A DNA stretch of 64,000 bases from Platanthera guangdongensis (taxonomy: Eukaryota > Streptophyta > Magnoliopsida > Asparagales > Orchidaceae), in assembly GCA_039583875.1 (NCBI GenBank), contig CM077166.1, positions 87,976,564-88,040,563 on the forward strand, written 5' to 3'. A model generated the notes under the pieces. The model searched no databases. It was not told where the DNA came from and saw nothing but the letters and a program-made list of their open reading frames with translations. Numbering within the stretch: the first letter of the stretch is position 1; each line of letters opens with the position of its first letter. This document shows, one piece after another, positions 10,621-22,130 of the stretch. The translations under genes and the position numbers were made by a program.

Positions 10621-13473
10621 CTATTTCTTCTCAGCCTCCTTGATAACTATGCCCTTTCCCGATTGTATCTTTGCTTGAACAGGGGCTTCAACATCTTCAG
10701 CAGCAGCAGGCTTCTTGCCTTTAAGATCCTTCTTTGTCTGCTCTTCAGCTTTGATCTTTTGCCTCTCAAAGTAATGATAAGGCTTGGGAAAGTACTTACT
10801 AGGCTCCTAGGCAGTAGGAGGTAGCTTTCCCATCTTTGCCTTTCTTCTATACTGCACAATTGCTTCTTGCCTGTTCTTATGCTTCCTGCACTCCACCTAA
10901 GAATACCTTTTGCCTCTGTCCATAATATTGTCTTTGGCAGCCTTCCATGCAGTCAGAATGATATTCCTTGAAGTGGGGCTCCATTGTTCAAAGTCAGGCC
11001 TGAGTTCAGCTTGCTCCCTGAATCTCTTCTTAGACAATTGGACTTCTTATTCCTTCAGTATAGCTTCTTGTATAGCCTCAGACACTGGCTGAACCACTTT
11101 TTCTATGATGACATTTTGCTTTCCATCAGGTGGGCTATACATTGACTGTATATCTGCATGTATCATATCAAAGTCTGGTGGCGGGTATATTACTTGAGCC
11201 ACTTCAGCTTGCTCCCCTCCAAAATATGCAGGATTAATCCCAGACTCTGCTACATTGTCATCATCACATAATGGATGATATCCAAGGGTGGCTCTGATGG
11301 AATTGGAAATCCATTTTGCATGATCAGAGCCTGCTTTGACTAACACCCTCTCCCCCTTTATGACTTCTCTTTCAATGTGATCTCTTAGATCATCTTTCTG
11401 GAATCTTATTTGGGCATTTAGATAATTTACTCCATCCTTGTAGAAAGGTTTCAACCTTTGGAGCTTTTTAGTGATGAGCTTCTGGGAATCTTGAAGTGCA
11501 GTAGTAACAGCAGTTAGGCTCTCTTGCAATGCTTTGTCAAATTCCTCTTTGGCAGTGGTTAGGGCTGCATTCTAGGCAGTTGCTATATTCTTTAGTTCAG
11601 TTACAATAGCATTGTGGGAAGCTGTCAAATTATCATTCATTCTTATTTGATTCTCCAGAACATAGCCTTGCTTCACTTCAAGTTCATCCACTTGAGCTTT
11701 GATCTTCTCTTGATGAGTAGCCAAGTATACCGCTGCATTCCCTCCCTTGTGGAAGCAGTCAGTCATCTCTTTCTTATTCAGATTCATCTCAAATCTGATG
11801 GACTTAATATCATGTGCAAGATCAAACTGTAGAGATTTTTGTCCTTCATCTACATACTTTTCCAGAGCTTGCCTTTGCTCATCAAGCTTTATCTGTAATG
11901 CAACCATCAGAGAACTGAAATCAGTTGATGGTGCTGGCTGTGGTGCATGCTGTGGTGCTATTGTTTGTAAAGCCTTTTTGTAAGTTTGGCTCCTTCTCTT
12001 AAAGACTTGAAACTTCCTCTTCTTGGCTCTTGCAGCCTCTTCATCTTCAGATGCAGATGTGCTATCAATAGTCACTCTGTCCTTAGGACTTGGAGGTATC
12101 TCCTTCTCAGTCCTTTGTACCTGCTCAGCATCTTGTGGCACCTCAGTCTCTTTGCCTGCAGTATCTTCTATATTCTTCACTTGCTCCCCCTCAACATGAG
12201 CATTCTCCCCCTCAACAGCAGCACTTCCTTTTTTAAAGTCAGTTTGGAGTAGGTCAGGGAATAGCTCTTCTAGGGTGAATTCTTGTGGAAGATGGGGTGG
12301 AGAAACTCTAATCTCATCAACCACTTGATTAGATTCCACTTGATCTGCAACAGAGGTATCCTCCATGACAACATCTTGGTATTGGCTATGTGTTTGTGTT
12401 TGCTTATTAACATTAGGTAATGAATCAGACAAAACATCATCCTCAATAGGGAAATTTAATTTATTAATGTCAGTGATTACCTCAAGTATGGTATGGGTAG
12501 CTTCTTCACTTTCTAGTGGAGTTGGCTCTTCCACTAGTAAAGACTCCCCCTGGATGGAATCGTGGTGTACTGGGCTAGCCTGTGGTAGCTCCCCCTGCCT
12601 CTCTGCATCATCTTGTCTTGCTGGAGATTGTCCAGCATTTCCTTCTGCATCCTCATCAGGAGTAAAGACAACTTGCTCCTCAGAGCTACTAGATGATTCT
12701 TGAGCCACTGGGGCTGTCTTCTTCTTCTTCTTCTTTAGGGGTGTTACTTTCTCAGGAGTTGGCAATTCCTTGGTCAAGACCCTATCCCATCTAGAGAAGA
12801 TTCTCATGTCCATCTTCCTCATGTGATTGATCTTTGATCCTGCAGCTTGGCTCATTACTTCTGGTATACTACCAGCCAAGTAAAGACTTAGAATCCTACC
12901 CAAATTGGGTTTCTTCAGGCTCTCCTTTATATTATCAAACAATACTGCAGACTAATCAGTATTTAGTTGGAAGATTAACCTTGTCATTAGACTGAACATA
13001 TATGCTAAAATCCTGTCATGTCCTCCAAACTTGCACAGGATCACTTTTCCAACTATTTTAGACAGGAATTTTCCTTGGATGTTCATCCCCTTTCTATTGA
13101 AAACTGATCCTATTTTCATCTTGGAATCCAGTCCACACCATGTTAATGCTTCTCTAGTCTTAGAAGCAGAAACTTCATCTTCTTCCTTAGTCCTTGGTAG
13201 GTTTAGTACATTTCTCAAACTCTTAGGTGAGACCTTCACCTTTTCTCCATGAACCCTTGACTTAATCTTTAGTCCTGAGTCATCTAGGGTTGCGCCATTC
13301 AGAAATTCCAGGACCTCCTTCTTCCAGATCTTGATGGGTTCTGAAACAAGGAATTATAATCCAGATTCTGCAACTAGGGTTATTACACCTTTGATCGCGG
13401 GTTCCACCTCATCAAATGCGTGCCGCACCAGTTCATATCCTTCATTCACGTTCTCTTCGAGCTTGGGCGCCAT
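10621..13473 (-). pseudogene. Element F extra 3' gene (env-like position), about 950 codons with six in-frame stops
   Basis: Starting at ATG 13473 (minus strand), one frame runs 951 codons to TAG at 10621 without any length change. It is broken only by stops near 13358, 12952, 11572, 11047, 10896 and 10808. The first about 220 codons are globular. A middle part is acidic and Ser/Glu/Pro-rich with a KKKKKK tract. Codons from about 510 to 760 are heptad-like and rich in Gln, Glu, Lys and Leu, which suggests a coiled coil. The tail is Lys-rich. I see no signal peptide or membrane segment. It lies where SIRE/Maximus elements carry their env-like gene; function is unknown. A promoter-like region precedes it. 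Confidence 0.75.
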
Positions 13474-13540
13474 TAGGTTTTGAAGAAATTTGAATTGAGA
13501 GAAGAGAGGTGTTGACACACAAGTTTGGTCTCGAAACTTT

Positions 13541-13960
13541 GGTGAGTGTGTCGACAGACAATGTTGAAACCCTATTTATACCTTTCTAGGATTGAAGATG
13601 AAAGGGCACGTCAAAAAACTTAAATTGTGTCGACACTCTTGAAAAGTGTCGACACAGACTTATAATGTCTCGACAACTATGTGTCGACACAAGTATAGTC
13701 GACAGAATATATGTGTCGACACTTGTTTATGTGTCGACACCACTTAGCTCGACACTTGGTCGAGACTTTACTTCACTAATTCTGCATAAAGTCTAAGTGT
13801 CGACACCACCTTGGATGTGTCGACACCTATCATGTATGTGTCGACACTAATTTTCTGAAGTGTCGACACCAACTTCCTAGATGTGTCGACACCTTTTCTC
13901 TGAAGTGTCGACACCAATTCTCTGTCTCGACATAGACAACTTTGTGTGTCGACACTATTT
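13541..13960 (-). promoter_or_regulatory. Internal promoter-like region of F: TGTCGACA array plus TATA box
   Basis: About 14 GTCGAC cores, mostly GTGTCGACAC, lie between the end of pol (13982) and the start of the extra gene (13473). A TATAAATAGG box (minus strand, 13571-13580) sits about 100 nt before the ATG, with most of the array upstream. This repeats the array-then-TATA order of the element's own LTR. Use as an internal promoter is inference. Confidence 0.65.
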
Positions 13961-13981
13961 TACTTATCCATTTCTATAAAC

Positions 13982-15957
13982 TTATTCTAAGTTTATCATA
14001 CCTAATTCAATTTTAAACCTATTGAATTTGGTTTCTTCTAAAGGCTTAGTATACATGTCAGCTAGTTGATTATCTGTATTAACATACTCTAGTGAAATAT
14101 CTTCTTTTTCAACATGTTCCCTTAGAAAATGATATTTTATTTCAATGTGTTTAGTTCTACTATGGGAAATAGGATTGTTTGCAATAGATATAGAACTAGT
14201 AGAATCACAAAATAGTGGTGTTCTACTTACTTGAATACCATAATCCTCAAGCTGATGTTGTATCCATAGAAGTTGAGCACAACAACTTTCTGCAGCCACA
14301 TATTCTGATTCTGCTATGGATATAGCCACACTTGTTTGTTTTTTGCTACTCTAAGATATCAGTCTTCCACCTAGGAATTGACAGGTACCAGTTGTACTTT
14401 TCCTATCTTCTTTGCAGCCTGATGGCTGTTCCACATAGACCTCTTCCTTCAGATTTCTATTTAGAAATGCTGACTTAACATCCATTTGATATATTTTAAA
14501 CCCTTGATAGGTTGCATAGGCCAGGAACATCCTTATGTCTTCCAGTCTGGCTACTGGAGCAAAGGTCTGATCAAAGTCAATACCTTCTTCCTGCCTATAT
14601 CCTTTAGCAACCAGTCTTGCTTTGTTCTTTATAATAACTCCATGTTCATCCATCTTGTTCCTGAAGATCCACTTAGTCCTAATTATGTTATGGTCTTTTG
14701 GTTTAGGAACAAGCTCCTAGACTTTGCATCTCTTGAACTGATTCAGCTCCTCTTGCATTACCTCAATCCAATGAGGGTCTAGGATGACTTCTTCAAATTT
14801 GTTTGGCTCAACTTGGGATAGAAAACTTGAGTAGAGTACTGAACTTAGATTTCTGCTCCATGTTTGTAGCCCTTGTCTTAGATCAACAATAATTTGATCT
14901 GCTGGATGATCACTTAGATGTCTATTAGCTAGTAGCAGCCTAGCTTCAGGTTGAACTCCTTCAACTTCTTCAACTTGCTGCACTCCTTGGTCTTCTTCTA
15001 CATCAGGTGCATCTAATACTCCCACTGGACAACAGCCACTATCATCTATATGCTGACTTGCAGTAGATCCTTCTTCAATAGTGAGCTTGTCCATCTTCTT
15101 ACTCACACCTTTGGAGCTACAAATACTTCTAGACAACTCATTATTAATAAGTCTAGCTTCATCAAATACTACATGTACTGACTCCTCTACAACTTATGTA
15201 GTCAAGTTGTAGACCCTATAAGCCTTACTGTTGTTGCTGTACCCAACAAAGATCCCCTCTTGGGACTTGGCAGCAAACTTGGTGAAGTAAGACTTACTAT
15301 TGTTAAGTATATAGCATTTACAACCAAAGATCCTGAAATAGGATAGGTTTGGTTTTCTGCCTTTCACAATCTCATAGGGGGTCTTATTGTGGCTCTAAGT
15401 AATGGTAGCCCTATTAATTACATGTCATGCAGTATTAACTGCCTCAGCCCATAAATATTCTGGGAGAGATGTGTCACTTAATAGGGTTCTACCAGCCTCA
15501 ATCAAGGTTCTATTTTTCCTCTCAACAATGTCATTTTGCTGAGGTGTTCTTGGTGAAGAAAATTCCTGAAATATCCCAAATTCTTCACATAGTTTTGTCA
15601 TACTATCAGACTGGAATTCAGTACCATGGTCACTTCTTATTTTGAATACTGTACTATCTAACTCATTCTGAATTTGTTTGACAAAACTATAGAAGATACT
15701 AGGTGTTTCAGATTTCTGTTTAAGGAAGAACACCGAGGAAAACCTTGAGTAGTCATCTACAACTACAAATATGTAGACCTTCCTACTTAGGCTGTGAACT
15801 GGCATAGGACCAAAGAGATCCATATGCAAGAGGTATAAACACCTCACAGCATCTTTGTTCTCAATGCTATTAAAGGTGGATCTAGTCTGCTTGCCCTTTT
15901 GACAAGCTGAACATATTCCACCTTTAATACACTTAACCTGAGGACCATTCCTCACTA
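13982..15957 (-). pseudogene. Element F pol: integrase, truncated RT, RNase H (broken)
   Basis: In order on the minus strand: the CSACQKGKQ end of the integrase zinc motif; the DDE core with HMDLFGP near 15815, RSDHGTEF near 15640 and QNDIVERKNR near 15520; the RT start ([11 protein letters not shown], then QMDVKSAFL near 14490); and RNase H (AESEYVAA, DSTSSISIA, RTKHIEIKYHF). The RT frame passes directly from VEQPSG to [17 protein letters not shown]. The RT palm with its YVDD box, the thumb and the first part of RNase H are therefore deleted in frame at about 14410. Stops lie at about 15425, 15384, 15197, 14714 and 14351; two of them replace a Trp codon. Confidence 0.88.
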
Positions 15958-16449
15958 ACTCTTAGTATAGAGTTGGCCAATTATCTTGTAGTTAAGATGG
16001 GCTAGCCTCTTGTGCCATTTGACACAATGAGAGACTTTCTCATCAGCTACAAGACACACTGGAGAAGCATTGTTCTCACACATAATGTCTAGACAATAGA
16101 CATTTCTTTTTCTGTAACCAGTCAAAATGATCTCTTGATCATTTGATCTCCTGATATGACAACCATCTTTGACAAATGAGATGTCATATCCTAAATCACT
16201 CAGTTGACTTATACTAATAAGGTTATGTTTCAAACCTTTAACATAAGCCACTTGAGTAATGGTTATAAGGTTGCTAGAAATGTTACCAAAACCTTTGATG
16301 ATTCCTTTTTCAGAACCACCAAAGGTGACTTTAGGACCATCCTTGATTGGTGTGTAGTCCTTTAGCAATCCTCTAGTTCCAGTCATGTGCCTGGAACATC
16401 CACTGTCCAAGTAACATATTGGGGCATGGCCACTTGGACTCACCTGCAA
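15955..16449 (-). pseudogene. Element F protease and integrase zinc region
   Basis: The copia-type aspartic protease motif LDSGCSRHMTG is near 16405. The start of the pre-integrase zinc region (WHKRLAHLN) is near 16010. The frame is the same as gag, with stops at about 16579 and 16463 between them, so gag and protease were one polyprotein. A frameshift near 15957 separates it from the integrase. Confidence 0.87.
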
Positions 16450-16578
16450 AACAGATTATTTGACCTTAGAACCCAAAGAATTCTTGGGTCCTTGGTGCTG
16501 GTTAGTTTGCCTCTTAACAAAGCTACCTGCAGATTTTCCAACAGGCAGTTTGCTACTCACTTTGGCACTAGAATTGTG

Positions 16579-18492
16579 TTAGCAGTCAATGGCAAAGTGG
16601 CATACCTTGCCACTGTACCAGCACTCAAATTTATTGTACCTTTGCTTAGGTACAATCCTGGTTGTTCTATCTACAGCAGGCTTGTTGAGTACTGGGGCTT
16701 TGCCCTTAGACTTGGACTTTATAGTCCTAGCAGGTTGTGTAAACCCTAATCCAGTTTTACCCTTGTGAGGTATAAACCCATCTATCAAAGGTAGAACTGA
16801 TTTTGGTTTAGAGAACCTTGCTACTATGTCTCTCTCTTTCTGAAGACTAACCTCCAGATTTCTGATTTGATCATTCTTAAATGTTATAGTCCCCATCTGA
16901 ATAACAGTTATATGCTTCAGTCTGGCTATTTCATTTAGTTTTTGATCAATCAACTTCTCAAAATCAGTTGCAGCCTCTTTGAGACTAGCAATCTCCTTTG
17001 CCTGACTCTTGGCCAAGGATTTGCTTTTCTTAAAAGCTTGCAACAGTACTCTATATTCATCAATCAACTGATGAATATCCCCTTCAGATTCAGATCCACT
17101 GGCATCATTTGATGCTGATGTAATTGAATCTGAACTAGCACTAGAAATTGAACTTAAAGAACAATTCTGTACCTTACTAGGTCCAGGTTGCTCCTGGATT
17201 TTGTCACCTTCTGTTAAGGCCATCAGTCCTTTGCACTGAATGTCCTCTTGCTCATATATAGAGTTCATTATCTGGATGAACTCCTCTTCCTCTTCTTCAG
17301 CAAACAGTCCTATGTATGCTTCAGCATCTGACTCAGTTTCTGAAGAAGATATGTCTGACATGCTTTTGTCCTTCTTGGTAACAAAGGACCTTTCTTTCTT
17401 GCCCTTGAATTTAGTCTTTTTCTTATCTGTTGACTCTTTCCTTTTCTCTGGACAGTCTGCAACAACATGTCCTTGTTTATTACAGCAATAGCATACAATT
17501 TTTGATAAAGTTGCTTTGCTTGACTTGGTCTTTCTCCTGTCTTTCTTTGATGACTTCTTGTTCTGATAATAGTCATCTTTTCCCTGTGAAGTGGATGGCT
17601 TTGACCTCCACTGTTTCTTCTTTAGAAACTTCTGAAAGTGTCTTGTGAAGGCTGCAAAATCCTCATCACTCTCACTGCTTTCAGAATCCTTGCATTCTGT
17701 CTCATCTGACTCAGTCCCAGCAACCCTTGGAGGTGGAGATGGAGACTTACTTTTGTATTTACTGGTGGCTTCTGTCTTGAATGCCACTGCTCTTTCTTTA
17801 TGCTCACTTCTTGTAGTCTTCTCCTCTTCTTTCCTTACCATCAACTGCATCTCATAGGATAACAGCTTTCCAAACAATGTTTGAGGAGGAATATCTGCTA
17901 ACTTGGCCATTTCCCTTATGACACAGACCTTGGTGTCCCAGTCCTTTGTTAGGGACCTCAAGAACTTATCATTCAGCTCATAATTGCTGAATTCTCTTCC
18001 GTAGGACATCAACTCATTGACAATCCTATAGAATTTCTTGTAGCATTCTGTTATACTATCAGACCTGCCTTGTCTGAAGCTCTCATATTCTTGGTTTAAC
18101 AAAGACTTTCTGTCTTGTCTAACTTCTTCTGAACCCTCCATGTACACTATCAGAGTATCCCACATCTCCTTTGATGTTTTACAGTGTATCAAGTTCTGAA
18201 ATGTAGCATCATCTATGGCACTTACAATGATATTCTGAGCCCTCTTGTCCATGGTGGCCAGAATAATCTCATCTTTTGTCATTTTAGAAAAGTCCTTAGG
18301 TGTTCTTTGATTTGCATCTAACACAGATACCTTCATAGACACATATGATCCTTCTTTAACTGTGATGTAAATTCTAGGGTCTGAGGCTTCCATAAATAGT
18401 CTCACCCATTATTTTCAGATGCCAAAAATCTCCTTTCTGCATATTGGCAACTTCATGGATCCAAGTTCTTTGTGATTCTCTGTGGAACCCAT
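16579..18492 (-). pseudogene. Element F gag
   Basis: The likely start is ATG at 18492 (MGSTENHKE); two stops at about 18413-18420 interrupt it before RLFMEASDP. The capsid-like region (UBN2 type) spans about 18300-17830, with EMWDTL and FRQGRSDSITECYKKF motifs. A Ser/Lys-rich linker leads to a CCHC zinc knuckle (CYCCNKQGHVVADC) near 17490. Coiled-coil-like sequence follows (about 17060-16800). A second knuckle near 16600 has lost one Cys (CWYSGKVCHFAIDC). Its length of over 600 residues is typical of SIRE-type gag. Confidence 0.87.
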
Positions 18493-18579
18493 TTTCTTGA
18501 TTTTCTTGATTCTGCACTTAATTAAACTGAATCTGCCAACAGGATCTACTAAGATAGTTATCTCTTTTTTTTTGAGTAA

Positions 18580-18597
18580 CCTTGCTCTGATACCACT
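18580..18597 (-). other. Element F primer binding site (initiator tRNA-Met)
   Basis: The minus strand reads AGTGGTATCAGAGCAAGG directly after the 5' LTR end. TGGTATCAGAGC is complementary to initiator tRNA-Met. Confidence 0.92.
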
Positions 18598-20551
18598 TGA
18601 AAGAAATTGTACCCTAATCACCTAGAGGGGGGGGGCGTGAATAGGTGACTTAATCTTTTTAAACTTTTAGGCAGATTATATCTTAGATTTCACAGAACTA
18701 TCCACAGCATACACAGCATCACATAATAAAGCATACACACAGTGAACACACAGATTTATAGTGGTTCCCCAAGGTTTGGGTAGATCCACTTTCCCCCTTC
18801 GCCTATCTAGTAGTGTACTAGATTCGGCCAAACTCCTCCACTATATCTCAGATCCACAGATCTTACACTCAGAACCCCAAATGGTTCCTACAGCTCAGGC
18901 CCAAAGCCCTACAACTCAGTCTTCACAAAGACCTACACTCAGCCTTCAACAAGGCCTACACACAGAGATATGGATCTCCTACACTCAGGCACACAGGCCC
19001 TACCACTCAGCCTTTATAAATTCAGGCTTACAACTCAGATCCCTAAGGATCCTACAAGAAAATAAGAATATAATGTATATACCTACAACTTAGAATAAGA
19101 GAGAAGAGTTGACAGGTTTCTTGATGAGTTCTTGGAAGAACTCAGCTGAGATCAACCTCACTTGGCTTTCTTCAAAGCTTCTTGAATGTAGAACATAATA
19201 GGGCTGATACTCTCTGCAGCTGATCTTCAATCACTGCAACTTAAGAATCAGACCTTGATCTGAAACCTTCTTCACAGCCTGGTTCCAACGGCTATCTTCT
19301 TGGAAGGATCTCTCTCTCTCTCTCCAACTTCTTAGATCTTCACTTGAATTGATTGTTCAATGAATTGCTAGATCTTGTGTGAATCCTCTCCTTCTATTGA
19401 CAGAATAGGCCTATATATAGGCCTTCTTCATGGTGACCGGCTGATACGGTTTCTAACGACTTTCTGACAACTCTGACAGTTGCAGTAGACCGACTGCAAT
19501 GGCAGATGTCATGTCATCCAGTCACTTCTTGAAATATCTGTAACTGTCTGAAAGTGTCGAGACAGTCTGTCTTTAAGTGTCGACACTTGTAGACTAAGTG
19601 TCGACACAAGTAGACTAAGTGTCGACACTAGCCTTCAAGGTGTCGACACAACTCCTTGTGTTGTAGAATTTACTTCTCGACACGGCTTCTTCAATATGTG
19701 TCGACACTGATAATGTGTGTCGACAGAACTCCTTGTTCTTCAATACTTTGTTGATCTCTTGGAAGTGTCGACACAACTCCTTTGTGTCGACACATCTTCT
19801 TGTGTTGAACTTATTAATTGTCGACACATCTTCTTGGTGTCGACACATGCCTTCAGTGTTGATACTTTTGCTGAGTGTCGACACATCTGCTTGGTGTCGA
19901 CACTTGTACTTAGTCTTCATAGAAATTTGCTGAGTGTCGACACAGCTCCTTGTGTCGACACTTTCTTCATGTGTTGAGACTTCTGCTGTGTGTCGACACA
20001 TTTTTCATTATGTCGACACATTCTTCTTGTGTTGAGACATCTGCTGTGTGTCGACACTGATCCTTTGTGTCGACACAGTCTTCATGTGTTGAGACTTTGG
20101 TTGAGTGTCGACACATCTCCGTTGTGTCGACACTTGTACTTATAATTTGTTGAACTTGTTGAGTGTCGACACAACCTCCAAGTGTCGACACTTTCTGATG
20201 TAGACATAGTTCCTCTGGGTGTCGACACTGCTTCTAAGTGTCGATACTGCTTCACTGGACATTTCTTCAATGAGTGTCGACACACCCTGTATGTGTCGAC
20301 ACTTTCCTTCTGGTGTCGACTCTGCATCCCTGGTGTCGACACAATTACTCCAAGTGTCGACACAAGTATTCTTAAGTGTCGACACTTTGCTCCTGGGTGT
20401 CGACACATGGACTTAGAAACTTTTCAGCTTTCCCTGTAAATACTTGACATGCACAACTAAACTCAAAATACATCAAGTACATTTTGATGTATATCATTGA
20501 GTAGGGTGGGGCTTCTTCAAATCAGGTACATTCATTCCAATGTACCCAACA
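18598..20551 (-). repeat. Element F 5' LTR (1,954 bp)
   Basis: Plus-strand ends are TGAAAGAAATTG and GTACCCAACA. It carries the palindromic TATA at 19407-19424 and the TGTCGACA array at 19577-20406. It differs from the 3' LTR by scattered substitutions, a missing repeat unit near 18950, and the lack of a short stretch near 20360. Confidence 0.93.
19577..20406 (-). repeat. TGTCGACA array in U3 of F 5' LTR
   Basis: Same organisation as 9361-10210. Individual copies differ by point changes between the two LTRs, for example a CGACAG at about 19722. Confidence 0.92.
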
Positions 20552-20556
20552 GTCGC
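20552..20556. repeat. Target-site duplication of F, right copy (GTCGC)
   Basis: Pairs with GTCAC at 8368-8372; one transition between them. Confidence 0.7.
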
Positions 20557-21342
20557 TCAGTCCTTGCCACCAGCAGTATGGGGAGCCGACTCCTCCAGCT
20601 CGCCTGCAGGGTGCGCACTCCAGGTCCGGCTACCCGCCAAGACCAGCAACAACGTCCAAGTTCCTCGTGAGCTGGGTGGACTCGAAGTACGGTCTAGACT
20701 TCCAGTCTGCCTTCATTGGTGAACACCAACAGCCTCAACAGCCAGGCTCTCCATCTCCAACGTAAGCGGACTCAACCTTGCAGCAGCCGCGGACTCGACG
20801 GACTCTCTATGCAGTCCGCCCTTTCCTTAGACAGCACCAGCTTCTCGGAAGCAGCGGGGTCGACTCCTCCTCAGTTCGCAGGCCTGTCGCAGGCTCAGCC
20901 AGTAGTAGCAGACTTCTCCCTCAGTCCGCAGTCTTGGCGCGGACTCAGTCAGTAGTGGCGAACTCTTTCCAGGCCCTGCCAGGCATCATATCCTCCAGAA
21001 GGCAGTCCCAGTCCGCATAACCTCGTGCGGACTCGCCGGACTCCGCGGGCACTCTCCTGCTTGCACCCCTTACAGTTCGATCAGTTCAGTAGTGGCGGAC
21101 TTCGCGGATTCTCCTCGCAGTCTACCACATAGCTTCCAGCATCCGCCACCCCAGCAGTAGGCCGACAGTCCCAGCTCAGCAGTGACGGACTCCGTAAACC
21201 CGCATCGCAGTCCGCCACTAAGTCTCCCATTTTGCCGTCAGCAGCTCCGGTTTCAGTACCAAGCCCTAGTCCGCGCGGCATATTACGGACTCGGCGGACT
21301 CCGTCTCCATCTCGCACAAGTTACCGTCTCACCGGGGGTAAC
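20557..21342 (+). repeat. Element D LTR, second piece, with AGTCCGC/GCGGACT array
   Basis: The CG-rich sequence contains many copies of GCGGACT and of its complement AGTCCGC, some as close inverted pairs. Open frames here are by-products. It continues the DNA left of F and is itself cut by G at 21347. It lies upstream of the D TATA box at 34706, so it is U3. Confidence 0.65.
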
Positions 21343-21347
21343 GTCAC
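21343..21347. repeat. Target-site duplication of G, left copy (GTCAC)
   Basis: Identical to 34677-34681. Confidence 0.93.
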
Positions 21348-21520
21348 TGATAAGTTGTAAATATACCTATTTTTATGTACATTACTTAAGTTGTTTTCAT
21401 TTATTTTTGTAATTTTTACTTGTTTTAATTCAATAAAATGCTCCTAGTTTTATAAATATTTTACTAACTTGTTTTATTTTATTTTTCAGAAAAAAATAAA
21501 AATCTGCAAAAAATTGCAAA

Positions 21521-22106
21521 GTCACGCCCGTAACTTATTGGTCACGCCCGTGACTGGGGCGTGACACGTCAAATTCCCGAGAAATGAACAAATTTTGAAG
21601 AAATAGCTTGACACGCCCGATCACACGCCCGTGATATGACCCGTGTCCAGCGCTCGACGATTTTCGCTCGACGATTTCCGCGCTCGCCGATTTCCGATCG
21701 ACGATCGTCGAACACCCGTCACGCCCGTGATCTAGGGCGTGACCGCTCCATCAAGCTCGACTAAATGTTCCGCTCGACGATCCTTCGCTCGATGATTTTG
21801 CCGCTCTACGACTTTCCGCCCGACGATCGTCGAACCCCCGACATGCCCAGAGTCACGCCGTGACCTGGGGCGTGACTTCTCCACCTGGCTGACAAGACCC
21901 GCGCGACGACTTTTGGCGCACCGCGCCCAGATCCACCTCCTCGACACGCCCACCGTCATGACCATGACCTGGGGCTTGGCCGCTGCGTGACCGACACGTG
22001 TCCAGCCCGAAGTCCACTTTCCCGTCAAATCTCCAGCTGCATTTTGTACAGTGCTGACACGCCCCCCCCCCCCCCCCCCCCCGACACGCCCGTGTCAGGG
22101 GGCGTG
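21521..22106 (+). repeat. U3 array of G: GTCACGCCCGTGAC and CGACGATCGTCG motifs
   Basis: Repeated CACGCCCGTG palindromes (as GTCACGCCCGTGAC and GACACGCCCGTGTC), CGCTCGACGATT runs, GACACGTGTC, and GATCGACGATCGTCGA palindromes. The other copies are at 26898-27482 and, shortened by a deletion, 32205-32580. Confidence 0.88.
22062..22082 (+). repeat. C21 homopolymer
   Basis: Twenty-one consecutive C residues where LTRs 2 and 3 have only about six. The length may be affected by sequencing. Confidence 0.85.
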
Positions 22107-22123
22107 TTTGTCAAAATTTTGTC

Positions 22124-22130
22124 TATAAAT
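22124..22130 (+). promoter_or_regulatory. TATA box of G LTR 1
   Basis: TATAAAT follows the U3 array by about 18 bp. The equivalents are at 27501 and 32598. Confidence 0.65.

Larger units (their letters stand above)
8373..20551 (-). mobile_element. Element F: SIRE/Maximus-like Ty1/copia retrotransposon with extra 3' gene
   Basis: Minus-strand order is 5' LTR (18598-20551), tRNA-iMet primer site, gag, protease, integrase, reverse transcriptase remnant, RNase H, an internal motif array with TATA box, a long extra open frame, polypurine tract and 3' LTR (8373-10355). Integrase before RT places it in Ty1/copia. A long gag, LTRs of about 2 kb and a coiled-coil-rich gene after pol are typical of the SIRE/Maximus lineage. 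The two LTRs are very similar but not identical. Most of the RT catalytic domain is deleted in frame, so this copy could not replicate alone. Confidence 0.9.

Noticed and set aside
11614..12703. Plus-strand frames inside the F extra gene
   Set aside because: Shadows of the 951-codon minus-strand frame.
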